In this document: positions 54,801 through 63,817 of the stretch, piece after piece
Numbering within the stretch: the stretch's first letter is position 1
Layout: each line of letters opens with the position of its first letter
NCBI GenBank assembly: GCA_012845835.1
Contig: JABAKD010000015.1
Coordinates: 9,797,967 to 9,861,966 of the forward strand
Origin: Undaria pinnatifida
Lineage: Eukaryota; Sar; Phaeophyceae; Laminariales; Alariaceae
Direction: 5' to 3'
DNA length: 64,000 nt
Notes under the pieces: generated by a model
Seen by the model: only the letters and a program-made list of their open reading frames with translations
Told to the model about the DNA's origin: nothing
Database searches by the model: none
Position numbers and translations under genes: made by a program

Positions 54801-57800
54801 AATCACTTGGGCTTAGTATAGGGAGGGGTTCGGGGGCTCTAAAGAGGTTAAGGAGCCCCGCCATTCAGAAACTATTTTCGCCAAAAAAAGGTATACCTTA
54901 ATACCTCTATTGTTGGACGCTTCCCAAAACGGTTCGTAACGCCCGCCGAAAAACGCTAGACGGAGCAGAATCGCCGCTGTAAAAAATCACTGCAGCAGAA
55001 TCACTGGATCAGAATCGTCGGAGCAGAATCGCCCGTGAGCAGAATCGCGGGGGAGCAGAATCGCCTGGAGCAGATTGGTCGGATTGGGAACACTATTACA
55101 GGATCGCCGGAGGAGATTTGGCCGAAGCTGAATAGCGGAAGAAGAGGATCGCTGGGGAGCAACGTTTGAGCGGATACACGGGAGCACTGGAGCAGAATCG
55201 ACGGGGCAATTATCTTCGCCGGAGCAGAGTCGCGGAGGCAGATTAACGAGAGCAGAATCGCCAGAGCAGAATCGCTCGGGAGTTATCGCTCTGGCAGTAT
55301 TGCCGAAGAAGAATCGCCGTCGTAGAATTGCCGGAGCAAAATCGCTTGAAGCAGATTGGTCGGACTAGAAACATCATAGCAGAATCGCAGGAGTTTTGTA
55401 TTTCGGCCTCCGTGTCTCTCTTGCAAACCCTTGAGATGACGCACTTGCTTAAACCCCTCATTCCATGTTATATTGACCCCCCCCCCCCCCCCCCCCCCGA
55501 TGCGGCCTCCGTGTCTTCTCGTGCAGACCCTGGAGAGGGCGTACTTGTTGAAGCTTGGGGATAAGGTGATGGAGCGGCCGCAGTATATGTTCATGCGAAT
55601 CGCGATTGGCATTCACGGAGAAGACCTGAAGGTGACAGACTATGAGAGAGGGGGAGTGGGGGCAGGGGGTGGCTGCATATATTTGCAATGTAGGGGAGGG
55701 GGGGGGTAGGTGCGAGGAAAGGGTAGAATGAGTTGCACGAGTATGGGCTGAATTGGGGGGGGGAGGCGGGGGGCAAGGGTGGAGAGAGTTGCACGAGTAT
55801 GGATTAGATGGGGGGGGGTGGACGGGGTTGCACGCGTATGGGATGGGGGGGGGGGCAACGGTGGATTGAGGAGTTGCACAAGAGGGAGCTGCTGCTGCTG
55901 CTGCTGCCTTATACTGGTGGTGGTGTTGCTCTTTAGTATGAAGAAGCAGGACCTACACTAAGCGTGCTGATGTAATTTGGTAAAAAAAACGGTAGGTTGT
56001 GAAAGACAACACACTACATGAAAGGAAGAACATATATATATCAACGTGAAAATCCTTTTCATTTTGTCACTGCAGGCGGCTTTCGAGACCTACCACCTCA
56101 TGTCCGAGAAGTGGTTCATCCACGCCTCGCCTACCTTGTTCCACGCCGGCACCTGCCACTCCCAGCTGTCGAGCTGCTTCCTCCTCACCACCAAGGAGGA
56201 CAGCATCTCCGGGATCTACGACACCCTCAAGCAGGTATGCTTTCGGTGAGGGGGGGGGGGGGGGGGGGGGGGGGGTAGATCAGGAGGGGGGGTGTACTCA
56301 TTCCGTGCATGGCCGTAGTCGTATGACCATAGACCCTCGCATTCCTACGGTGGCGGGACGGAGCACGTCGGGTTTTTACCAACGAGGTAGGCATCGCGTG
56401 CGCTAAACGCGAAGCGGGGTTGGATTGGCGGGGGGGGGGGGGGTGTACTCGTTATCCTGCATGGGCATAGTCTCAAGACCGTAGACCTTCGCATACCCAC
56501 AATGCCGGGAGGATTCAAGTCGGGAGGGAGGGGGGGGGGGGGGGGGTAGAGGGGGAGTGGGCGGGGAGGGGGGGCGGGACTAGATGTATACATACGGATA
56601 TACGGTACCGTCGGCGGTCTTGTGATGCCTACTCTGTAGCACGTATCCGTTATACATTTTTACTATGAATCGAAACTAGTGTCAAGTTGAAGGGTGGAGG
56701 CGGGGGGGGGGAGAGGAGGAGGATGGGAGGAGGAAGGGGGGGGCGCGGAGTGGAGGAGAATGGGAGGAGGAAGGGGGGGAAGACTGAAGGGGAGGGCGGG
56801 AGGGCGGCACGCTTTTGGCACTGTTTTGGTTGATGCTTCGCAGACTGGTCGCCCTTTTCGGGGCCAAACCACTCGAAGATTGAGTTGGAATATGTTCAGT
56901 AATAAACGACTCAAAACGTACCTGGTAGGTGTATATCGCACTGTTGCTAAAATACTATATAGCTGTATGTATGTGCCTGGTAGGTGGTACCACTATGTAT
57001 CTGCCTTCTGTATTCCCGTCTCACCGTCTTCTTGGATACGTTGTCGCCGTCAAACCTCTCGATATGCTGTAAGTTTGGCACAAGGTGCGGCAATCCGCCT
57101 CACAAGTGGCTCTCAGTAGGATGCAGCTGACCCTTCATGCGACTCGCCGAACACCTGACGGCGCTTCGCGCTTGGTGCACGCGATGCGTGCCCGATCGGT
57201 CAAGAGTCGACGTGCTCCGTCCCGGCATGGTAGGGATGCGAGGTTCAACGGTCAAATACTACGGCTATGCATGAATTGAGTACCCGTCCCCGTCCCCCGT
57301 CCCCCGATTCCGTTGCCCTTTTGGTGGAATTGCTTGCGCGAAGTGTGCGTGCATCAGCAAAAGCGCCGGGGGCATCGGGCTCAGCGTTCACGCTATACGG
57401 GCGAAAGGGAGCTACATTCGAGGCACCAAGGGGATTTCCAACGGCCTCGTGCCCATGCTCCGGGTTTTCGATGCAACCGCAAGGTAAGATGAAGGGCTTT
57501 TTTGGTGGTGGTTGTGGTGGTGGTGTTGTTGGTGCTGGGTGTTGGTGATGGTTGTGGTGGTGGTCGAAGGAGGGGGAGGGGGTAGTGGAGTTGGTGGGGG
57601 GGGGGGGGGGGGGCGATTGATGCTCTTTTCGGTGGTGCTTGTGCCTGTGGTAGACAGGGTGATGGTCGGCGCGGGGGTGGGTGGGCAGGAGGGGAGAAGA
57701 CAGTGGTTGGGGGGGAGTGGGGGGTTGTAGTGGTGGTGGTGGTGTTGATGTGTTGGTGGGGGAGGGGTGTACTCATTTCATGCATTGTCGTAGTCGTATG

Positions 57801-60800
57801 GCCACGGGCCCTCGCATCCCGATAATACCGGGGCGGAGCTCGTCGGGTTTTCGCCGACCGTTGGTGGTTGTGGAGCGGTTGTTACCTTCGAGGCACCAAG
57901 GGAATCCCCCACCGGCCTCGCGCCCATGCTCCGGGTCTCCGATGCAACCGCGAGGGGCGGTAAAGGCTGTGGAGAGGGGGTGTTGTGGCGCGGGTTGGCG
58001 GGGGGGGGGGGGGGGGGGGCAATTTCGTTCATAGCCGTAGTCTTTGGGGCCATAGACCCTCGCATTCCTACAATGCGGGGACGGAGCACGTCGAGTATTC
58101 ACCGACCAGGAAGACATCGCGGGCACCAAGGCCGAGTATCGGTTGGCGGGGGAGAGGTTGGGGGGGATGGTCCGGGGGAGAGTAGGGGGGAAGGTAGATG
58201 TGGCGATGGTTTTGATGTGTTGGTGGTGGGCGGGCGGGGTAGTGGCGTTGTTGGTGGCGGTTGGGGGGGGGTCGTGGTGGTGGTCGAGGGGATAGTGGTC
58301 GTGAGCGGGGGGGGGGGGGGGGGGTGTAGTGCTAGGGCCGTCCTCCGGGGTGTGCGATGCAGCCGCGAGGCGCGATTCAGACTGTTTCCGGTGGTGGTTG
58401 TGGTGGTGACCGTGGGTGGGTAGGAAGGGGTAGTGGTGGTGGGGGGGGGGGGGGCGGGTGGGGGTGTTCGTGGTGATGGTGGGGTGGGGTGGTGATGGTG
58501 GCGCTGTCGTAGTCATTGGTGTTGGCATACCAGCACTGATATCAGCCAATATCAACACCAGTGTCGCCACCAACATCGACATCATTATCGATATATGCAA
58601 CACCAGAATCACCAACATCAGCATCAACATCAACACCAATATCGTTGTTAATACCAATAGGTACGTCGACCAAGGAGGCGGGAAGCGGCCGGGGGCGTTT
58701 GCCGTGTACATAGAGCCGTGGCACGCCGACGTGTTCGAAGTGTTGGACCTCAAGAAAAACCATGGCAAGGACGAGCTTCGGGCTAGGTGAGAGATACGAT
58801 GCCTCACACTTGTTCTACGATACGTGGACATCGAACCGGCGTGTCCGGCAGCGCTCAAAGAGTAAAGTAGAAGCGGTTTTTACGCATCAAATTCTGGTTT
58901 GGGTTTTGGCTTTTCGCGGCTCAGAGAACACATGAAAATGGACACATGAAAGTGGTTTAGACAACGTATCTACAAGATAGTTTTGTTTTTATTTTGTCGC
59001 GGCTCAGGGAAAACAAAGCATGCTCTAAGTTATTTTCGATTTGTCATCTTGACCAGGGATCTGTTCTACGGCTTGTGGATACCGGACCTGTTCATGAAGC
59101 GGGTGGAGGAGAATGGAGAGTGGTGCCTCATGTGTCCCGCGCAGTGTCCGGGCTTGTCGGAATGCTGGGGGGAGGAGTTCGAGGAGCTGTACACGAGATA
59201 CGAGAAGGTGCAAAGAGCGACACCACCTCGCCGTGGCATGAATTACTACCCCTTACCCTATCCTAGCCCTACCCTAACCCTACCCTAGCCTTGCCCTACC
59301 CTAACCGCGTCCGGCCCTAACCCTAACCCTAACCCTAACCCTAACCCTAACCCTAACCCTCCCAACACGACATACGAGAACATGCGTGTCCGACCCTAGC
59401 CCTGGCCCGAGCCGTAACCCTCCCAACACGAGGACATGCGGCTAGCGACACAACCGCGCCATGGAGAGGATCACTAACCCTGCCTCAACACAACCGTACC
59501 CTAACGCTAACCATGCCCTACCTCTGAACTCTATCCTACCGTAACCCTACCATAACCCTGACCCTTCCGTAGCCCCTCGCCCCGGCGTAAACCCTAACCC
59601 TACCCCAACCCTACCCTAACCCCCAACCTAACGCCCACCCTAACCCTACCCTAACCCCACCCTTATCCTACCCTCACCCTACCCTAACCCTACCCTAACC
59701 CCCACCCTAACCCTACCCTGACCCTACTCTAACCCGCACCCTAAGCCTACCCTAACCCTACCCTAATCCTACCCTAACCCTACCCTAACCCTACCCTAAC
59801 CCTACCCTAACCCCCACCGTAACCCTACCCTAACCCTACTCTGACCCTACTCCGCTCTAATCATATCCCCACCCGTCCCTGACCCTGACCCTACGCCGAC
59901 CCTGCTGTGACCCTAACCCTGTCCTATGTGCCTTACCTGCCCCCCCACCTCCAACCCCTCTAACCATTGTAGGAGGGCAAGTACATGCGAAAAGTGCGGG
60001 CGCAGGACTTGTGGTTCGCCATCCTAGACGCCCAAACGGAGACTGGAAACCCCTACATGATGTATAAGGTACGAGGAGGGGATGGGGGGTCGGCGGGGTG
60101 CGAGGAGCGAGGTGGGGGGGGGGGGGGGAGGGGTGTAGTGAAAGAAAAAAATGAAGAGTTGTTGAAGGCGGAGGGAGTATGGATGGCTTGCCACCCCAGA
60201 CCTCCCGCGCCCACCCATTCGGGGGTAAGGGGATGGGGAAGATATAATGCAGAACGACGAAAAAGTATTCGGATTGGTCCACGGGGTGGGGGGTTATGAG
60301 TAGATTGCCATCCTCGATTTCAATCCCCCTCACCCCCCCCACCCCTCTTGGTGTTCGGAACATGATAAGATGCTTGCGAAACAAGAACGATGAACCCCCC
60401 CTCCACCTCCCCTCCCCTCCCTTCCCCTCCCCCCCCCCTCCCCCTCCCCCTCCCCCACACTTAATCCTTAACAATAACAGGATGCCTGTAATCGGAAAAG
60501 CAATCACCAACACCTAGGTACTATTCAATCCTCCAACCTTTGCACGGAGATCGTGGAATACACTGACCCTGGCGAGGTGGCGGTGTGCAACCTCGGGAGT
60601 GTGGTGCTGCCCAAGTTTGTGTCAGAAGACGGCAAGAGCTTCGACCACCAGAGGCTTTTCGAGGTACGAACGAAAAAAATACCGGGTGCATCTTTAAAGA
60701 AGTTTTACATCTGCACAAACGCGCGGCTGGAGTTGGCACGCAGCTTGCAAAGATGAGTTTCGACCATTAAATTGATCGAACTCACAGCTGACGTTTTTTT

Positions 60801-63800
60801 TGTTTTTGGCGGGAAGGCGGAGGGATTGTATATAGGGTTTCGTGTTGTATTTTCGTGTGTTTTTGATTTTCACCGTGGCATGTATGGCTAGTTGTTTTTG
60901 TCGGCCACGGCACGAAATTTCGACCGCCAAAGGCTGTTCGACCTACAAACGAGCCTGTTAATTGAGGGGTGGGGTGGGGAGCGGGGGCGGGAGCGAGAGG
61001 GGGGGAGACAGACAGACAAAGCACTCAGATATGTACCTGGTACTAATTACACATCGGACGCCTGTGCATACGCACTCCGCGATGGATTTTTTTGGGGGGG
61101 GGGAGCGGAAGGGAGGGAGGAAGGCAGACAGACGAGCAGACGTTTATACCCCTAGTACTAGATGAACGTTGAAAGCCTGTCCGCACCCAGCAATGAATTT
61201 CTGTTTATGCCAAAAGACGAAAAACGGTTTAACGCAGTTCCAAAAAACACGAAAAACGGTTTCACGCGTCGCCCTCGACTTGCCCCGCTACTGCAGTGAG
61301 GGACGCCTACTAGTGATGAAAAACATGTAAATGCTGACCCAGACTGGGTTTCTTGGTTGTAAGAAAGATCGACGCTGACCCAGGCTGGGTTTCTTGTTTG
61401 GGAGAGAGGTAAATACTGACCCCGCATGGGTTTCTTATTTGTAAGAAACATGAATACTGACTCAGGGTGGGTTTCCTATTTGGGAGAAGCATAACTACTG
61501 ACCCAGGGTGGGTTTCTTATTTGTAAGAAACATATGGAGATGAAGGGAGAAACGTAAATACTGACCCTGGCTGGGTTTCTTATTTGTAAGAAACGTATAT
61601 ACTGACTCAGGCTGGGTTTCTTATTTGGGAGAAGCATAACTACTGGCCCATGATGGGTTTCTTATTTGTAAAAACATGCATACTGACTCAGGCTGGGTTT
61701 CTTATTTGGGAGAAGCATAACTACTGGCCCATGATGGTTTTCTTATTTGTAAAAACATAAATACTGACTCAGGCTGGGTTTCTTATTTGGGAAAAGCATA
61801 ACTACTGGCCCATGATGGGTTTCTTATTTGTAAGAAACATAAATGCTGACTCAGGATGGGTTTCTTATTTGGGAGAAGCATAACTACTGACTTAGGGTGG
61901 GTTTCTTATTTGCAAGAAACATATATACTGACTCAGGCTAGGTTTCTTATTTAGGAAAAGCATAACTACTGTCCCAGATTGGGTTTCTTATATGTAAGAA
62001 ACATTAATACTGCCCCAGGCTTAGTTTATTATTTGGAAGAAACGTAAATACTGACTCAAGCTGGGCTTCTTATTTGGGAGAAACCTAACTGCTGACCCAA
62101 GATGGGTTTCTCATTGAAAATATATATTATAAAAAATGAAAATACACTCCAGCTGTGAGATCGAAGATTTCGTCGAAACTCATCTTTGCAAGCTGTGTGT
62201 GATACTCCGATCGCGCGCATTACGAGTTGTGTGTCCTCATTAAGGATATAGGTCGGCGACTCCCCTTACAACTACAGTGTGGCTATCAGGGTCAACAGGG
62301 TGATTTTAGTCAGTCTGTGACTCAGGATGGGCTTTTTACTTGGGAGAAACGTAAATACTGGCCCATACTGGGTCTATTATTTGTAAGAAACATAAATACT
62401 GACTCAGGATGGGTTTCTTATTTGGAAGAGGGTACGTTATACACTAACTTCAGTATAGCGGCCTCCCGATTTCGTACATTCCCGTAAATATTTTGGTCTG
62501 GGTTTCTTATTGTGCTGTTTCTTTTTTGTTGCTTTTTTTTATTATGCCTACTGTTTCTTTTTTGTTGCTTTTTTCTTATTATGCCTGCAAATATTCTTCT
62601 ACATTTTTTGTTGTGCTGTTGTTTTGGGTGTCCTGTGTTTTTTCTTATTATGCCCGCAAAGATTTGACTGTTTTTTTTGTTGTGCTGTTTCTTATTTGGT
62701 GTCCTGTGTTGTTTATTATTTCGCCTGTATTATGTCATCCTGCGTTTCTTATTGTGCTGTTTTTTATTTGGTGTCCTGTGTTATTTCTTACAATGCCTGT
62801 AAAATGTCGTCTTGCCTTTCTTGTTGTACTGTTGTCTTGTTTGATGTCCTGTGCTGTTTATTATTACGCCTGTAAAATGTCTTGTTGCCTTTCTTATTGT
62901 GCTGTTTCGTATTTGATGTCCTGTGTTGTTTCTTACTTTGCCTTTAAAACGTCGTCCTGCCTTTCTTATTGCGCTGTTTCTTATTTGGTGTCCTGCGCTG
63001 TTGCTTACAATACCTGGATACTTGTCTGAATTTCATATATTGGGTTGTTTCTAGTTATGCCTGTAAATACTTGTCTGGGTTTCTTATTGTGCTGTTCCTT
63101 GTTTGCACGACCACATCGCCAACCCTCTCTCTACCCCTGATCAGGTGACGAAGGTTCTGGTCCGAAACTTGAACAAAATAATCGACATCAACTGGTACCC
63201 CGTTTCTGAGGCTAAGAAGAGCAACGCGAGGCATCGCCCCATGGGGATCGGAGTTCAGGGCTTAGCCGACACGTTCATCAAGGTGACATGCCGGGAGAGT
63301 CTAAGACATAAAAAATAAAAAGTAAAAGTTCGTTACATGTTGATTTCGTCTAGACTGACTCATATACCGATGTACTGATATATTGACGACATCGACATCA
63401 ATAGTCTCGTAGTAACGTCTTTATATCTTGATATATGGATATAGTGACACAATGTTTGCCCCTTCTGAACTTGCCTGGCGAAGTGGCGGAAGACCAAAAT
63501 GAAATGGCACCCTCCAACATACAAGCAAACAGCATTAATGCATAAATACAGGTTTTGTTTCCTTTACGCCAATTCGTCTCTCTCCCTCCCTCCCTCCCTC
63601 CCTCCCTCCCTCCCTCTCTCCCACGGTACCCACCAAAAAGATGCGCATGCCATTTGAAAGCGATGGTGCTAAGTCTCTGAATCGAGCCATCTTTGAGACA
63701 ATGTATTTCGCGGCAATGACAGCTTCTTGCGAGTTGGCCGAAAAAGAAGGGGCCTACGAGACGTTTCCGGGGAGCCCTGTCTCGAAAGGGATCCTCCAGT

Positions 63801-63817
63801 TCGACATGTGGGGAGAG
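48691..63817 (+). CDS. RNR1: Ribonucleotide reductase class I, large (R1) subunit; exons 1-12, 3' end off the window
   Basis: Reduces ribonucleoside diphosphates to deoxyribonucleotides, as the catalytic partner of the small R2 subunit, in the cytoplasm. Twelve exons join in phase to 574 residues and cover about the first 70% of a typical 800-residue R1. Visible hallmarks: the ATP-cone start [12 protein letters not shown], the redox Cys in [17 protein letters not shown], the [11 protein letters not shown] and [10 protein letters not shown] substrate loops, and [10 protein letters not shown] with AVCNLGS, which carry the Asn, radical Cys, Glu and second redox Cys of the active site. The GGGKR loop resembles plant rather than animal R1. 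The C-terminal Cys pair lies beyond the window. All introns are GT-AG. I see no frameshift or stop. Confidence 0.97.
49600..49800 (+). repeat. Element E copy in RNR1 intron 1
   Basis: GAACGAATGCCTTCGAAGTC, GAGATATTGAGATCCTGATG and GCATCCCTACTGTGCGTGGG match the other copies. The rest of the 2.8-kb intron (48817-51657) holds a C-rich tract at its start, GAC-rich dispersed sequence near 50300-50760, and the exon 2 copy at 51268-51395. Confidence 0.55.
51658..51888 (+). CDS. RNR1: RNR1 exon 2
   Basis: [20 protein letters not shown] to [12 protein letters not shown] finishes the ATP-cone and enters the N-terminal helical domain. The acceptor follows CATCAACAG and the donor is GTAAGGGG. Both edges have decayed copies in the flanking introns. 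Confidence 0.97.
51920..52072 (+). mobile_element. SINE-like family A copy in RNR1 intron 2
   Basis: After a G-tract: TTTCATGCGTAGCCGTGGTC, CAATGCCGGGACGGAGTATG, then a small tandem of GCGCAAGCGCGAAG before GGCGTTTGGCGAGTC. Confidence 0.6.
54200..54410 (-). mobile_element. SINE-like family B, minus-oriented copy
   Basis: Contains CTAGGAGATAGATGGTGGCC, GAATGTTGGAGGTGTCTG and GAGGGATGCGTGGTCAATGG, ending at a C-rich tract. It lies in the RNR1 intron between exons 2 and 3. Confidence 0.65.
54550..54639 (+). CDS. RNR1: RNR1 exon 3
   Basis: The 30 residues [20 protein letters not shown] to DFFGFK match the R1 helical domain. The acceptor follows AACTTATCAG and the donor is GTGAGATG. Phase 0. Confidence 0.95.
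54765..54915 (+). repeat. Dispersed element C, with copies at 17775-17872 and 20955-21052
   Basis: Copies share AAGGAGCCCCG, a run of A, and AGGTATACCTTAATACCTCT. The head (CCCCTTTAGAGCCCCCAAA) is seen at 49850-49930 and 63900-64000. Structural class unknown. Confidence 0.6.
55527..55631 (+). CDS. RNR1: RNR1 exon 4
   Basis: [20 protein letters not shown] to [11 protein letters not shown] is the conserved segment leading into the catalytic barrel. The acceptor follows TCTCGTGCAG and the donor is GTGACAGA. A decayed copy of its 5' edge lies about 95 bases upstream. Confidence 0.97.
56076..56234 (+). CDS. RNR1: RNR1 exon 5 (redox cysteine)
   Basis: Contains [20 protein letters not shown] and [20 protein letters not shown]. 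The Cys in SSCFLL is the first of the redox pair reduced during turnover. The donor GTATGCTT is followed at once by a run of nearly 30 G. Confidence 0.98.
56247..56275 (+). repeat. Poly-G run (nearly 30 bases) just after the RNR1 exon 5 donor
   Basis: The longest of many G homopolymers in this gene's introns (others near 52110, 57598, 58002, 58312 and 60117; a C run near 55480). They can form G-quadruplexes in DNA or in the transcript. Confidence 0.95.
56290..56420 (+). mobile_element. SINE-like family A copy (with a second at 56440-56520)
   Basis: G-tract then GTGTACTCATTCCGTGCATG, GACCATAGACCCTCGCATTC, GGACGGAGCACGTCGGG and CATCGCGTGCGC. A second, shorter copy follows directly after another G-tract. 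Confidence 0.65.
57125..57280 (-). mobile_element. SINE-like family A, longest copy, minus-oriented
   Basis: Shows the family's far end (CCCTTCATGCGACTCGCC, GGCGCTTCGCGCTTGGTGC) as well as the common head ending in a C-rich tract, so the complete unit is about 155-165 bp. Similar far ends occur at 28270-28445 and 34780-34950. Confidence 0.65.
57344..57483 (+). CDS. RNR1: RNR1 exon 6 (specificity loop 1 region)
   Basis: [20 protein letters not shown] and [20 protein letters not shown]. The exon ends with two bases of an Arg codon completed by exon 7. The donor is GTAAGATG. At least two decayed copies of its 3' edge follow in the intron. Confidence 0.97.
57765..58140 (+). mobile_element. Two SINE-like family A copies (57765-57865 and 58018-58140) in RNR1 intron 6
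   Basis: Both follow G-rich tracts, carry GACC(A)...CCCTCGCATCC and GG(A/G)CGGAGC, and include the GTCGGGTTTTCGCCGAC-type hairpin. They interleave with copies of the RNR1 exon 6 edge. Confidence 0.6.
58661..58786 (+). CDS. RNR1: RNR1 exon 7 (specificity loop 2)
   Basis: [20 protein letters not shown] to [14 protein letters not shown] holds the Gln and Arg of loop 2, which couple effector binding to substrate choice in characterised R1 proteins. The acceptor follows ATACCAATAG and the donor is GTGAGAGA. Confidence 0.98.
   Translation, partial: VRRPRRREAAGGVCRVHRAVARRRVRSVGPQEKPWQGRASG
59057..59207 (+). CDS. RNR1: RNR1 exon 8
   Basis: [20 protein letters not shown] to [15 protein letters not shown], part of the ten-stranded barrel. 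The donor GTGCAAAG is followed by the telomere-like array. Confidence 0.98.
59250..59935. repeat. Interstitial telomere-like array (CCCTAA, with CCCTACCCTAA variants) in RNR1 intron 8
   Basis: Perfect CCCTAA units occur at about 59309-59360; the rest is a degenerate mix with CCCTAC. On the minus strand this is TTAGGG-type. It lies wholly within an intron, flanked by coding exons 8 and 9, so it is not a chromosome end. Confidence 0.95.
59973..60068 (+). CDS. RNR1: RNR1 exon 9
   Basis: [20 protein letters not shown] to TGNPYMMYK, the conserved QTETG(N/T)PYM region. The acceptor follows CCATTGTAG and the donor is GTACGAGG, followed by a G-rich tract. Confidence 0.97.
60481..60663 (+). CDS. RNR1: RNR1 exon 10 (active-site Asn, Cys, Glu and second redox Cys)
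   Basis: [20 protein letters not shown] followed by [21 protein letters not shown]-x-C-x-E carries the thiyl-radical Cys with its Asn and Glu; AVCNL carries the second redox Cys. It ends SFDHQRLFE at donor GTACGAAC. Confidence 0.98.
61315..62130. repeat. Minisatellite G in RNR1 intron 10 (~42-bp units, ~84-bp dimers)
   Basis: Units read TACTGACTCAGGCTGGG then TTTCTTATTTGGGAGAAGC or TTTGTAAGAAACAT, alternating. A further patch lies at 62320-62430. The core CTCAGGCTGG...TTTCTTATT matches the right arm of the 179-bp MITE. Confidence 0.9.
62500..63100. repeat. Minisatellite H in RNR1 intron 10 (~70-75-bp units)
   Basis: Units read TTTCTTATTGTGCTGTTTC, TTATTTGGTGTCCTGTG and CCTGTAAAATGTC. TTATT(A/T)GGTGTCCTGT is the terminal sequence of the 179-bp MITE. 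The T-rich plus-strand frame across it is not a gene. Confidence 0.9.
63145..63282 (+). CDS. RNR1: RNR1 exon 11
   Basis: [20 protein letters not shown] to [18 protein letters not shown], strongly conserved in R1. The acceptor follows CCCCTGATCAG and the donor is GTGACATG. Confidence 0.98.
63641..63817 (+). CDS. RNR1: RNR1 exon 12 (last in window)
   Basis: [20 protein letters not shown] to [15 protein letters not shown]. The acceptor follows CACCAAAAAG, just after a CCCT microsatellite. Donor GTAATGAG shows that the gene continues to the right. Confidence 0.97.

Noticed and set aside
58661-58700. Loop 2 of RNR1 reads GGGKR instead of the animal GGNKR
   Set aside because: Plant R1 proteins, as I recall them, have the same GGGKR, so this is a known variant and not a damaged active site.
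59250-59935. Telomeric repeats taken as a chromosome end
   Set aside because: RNR1 coding exons continue in phase on both sides, so the array is interstitial.
62493-63029. Plus-strand frame of 178 codons rich in Phe, Leu, Cys and Tyr, looking like transmembrane segments
   Set aside because: It is minisatellite H inside an RNR1 intron. The periodicity follows the repeat unit.
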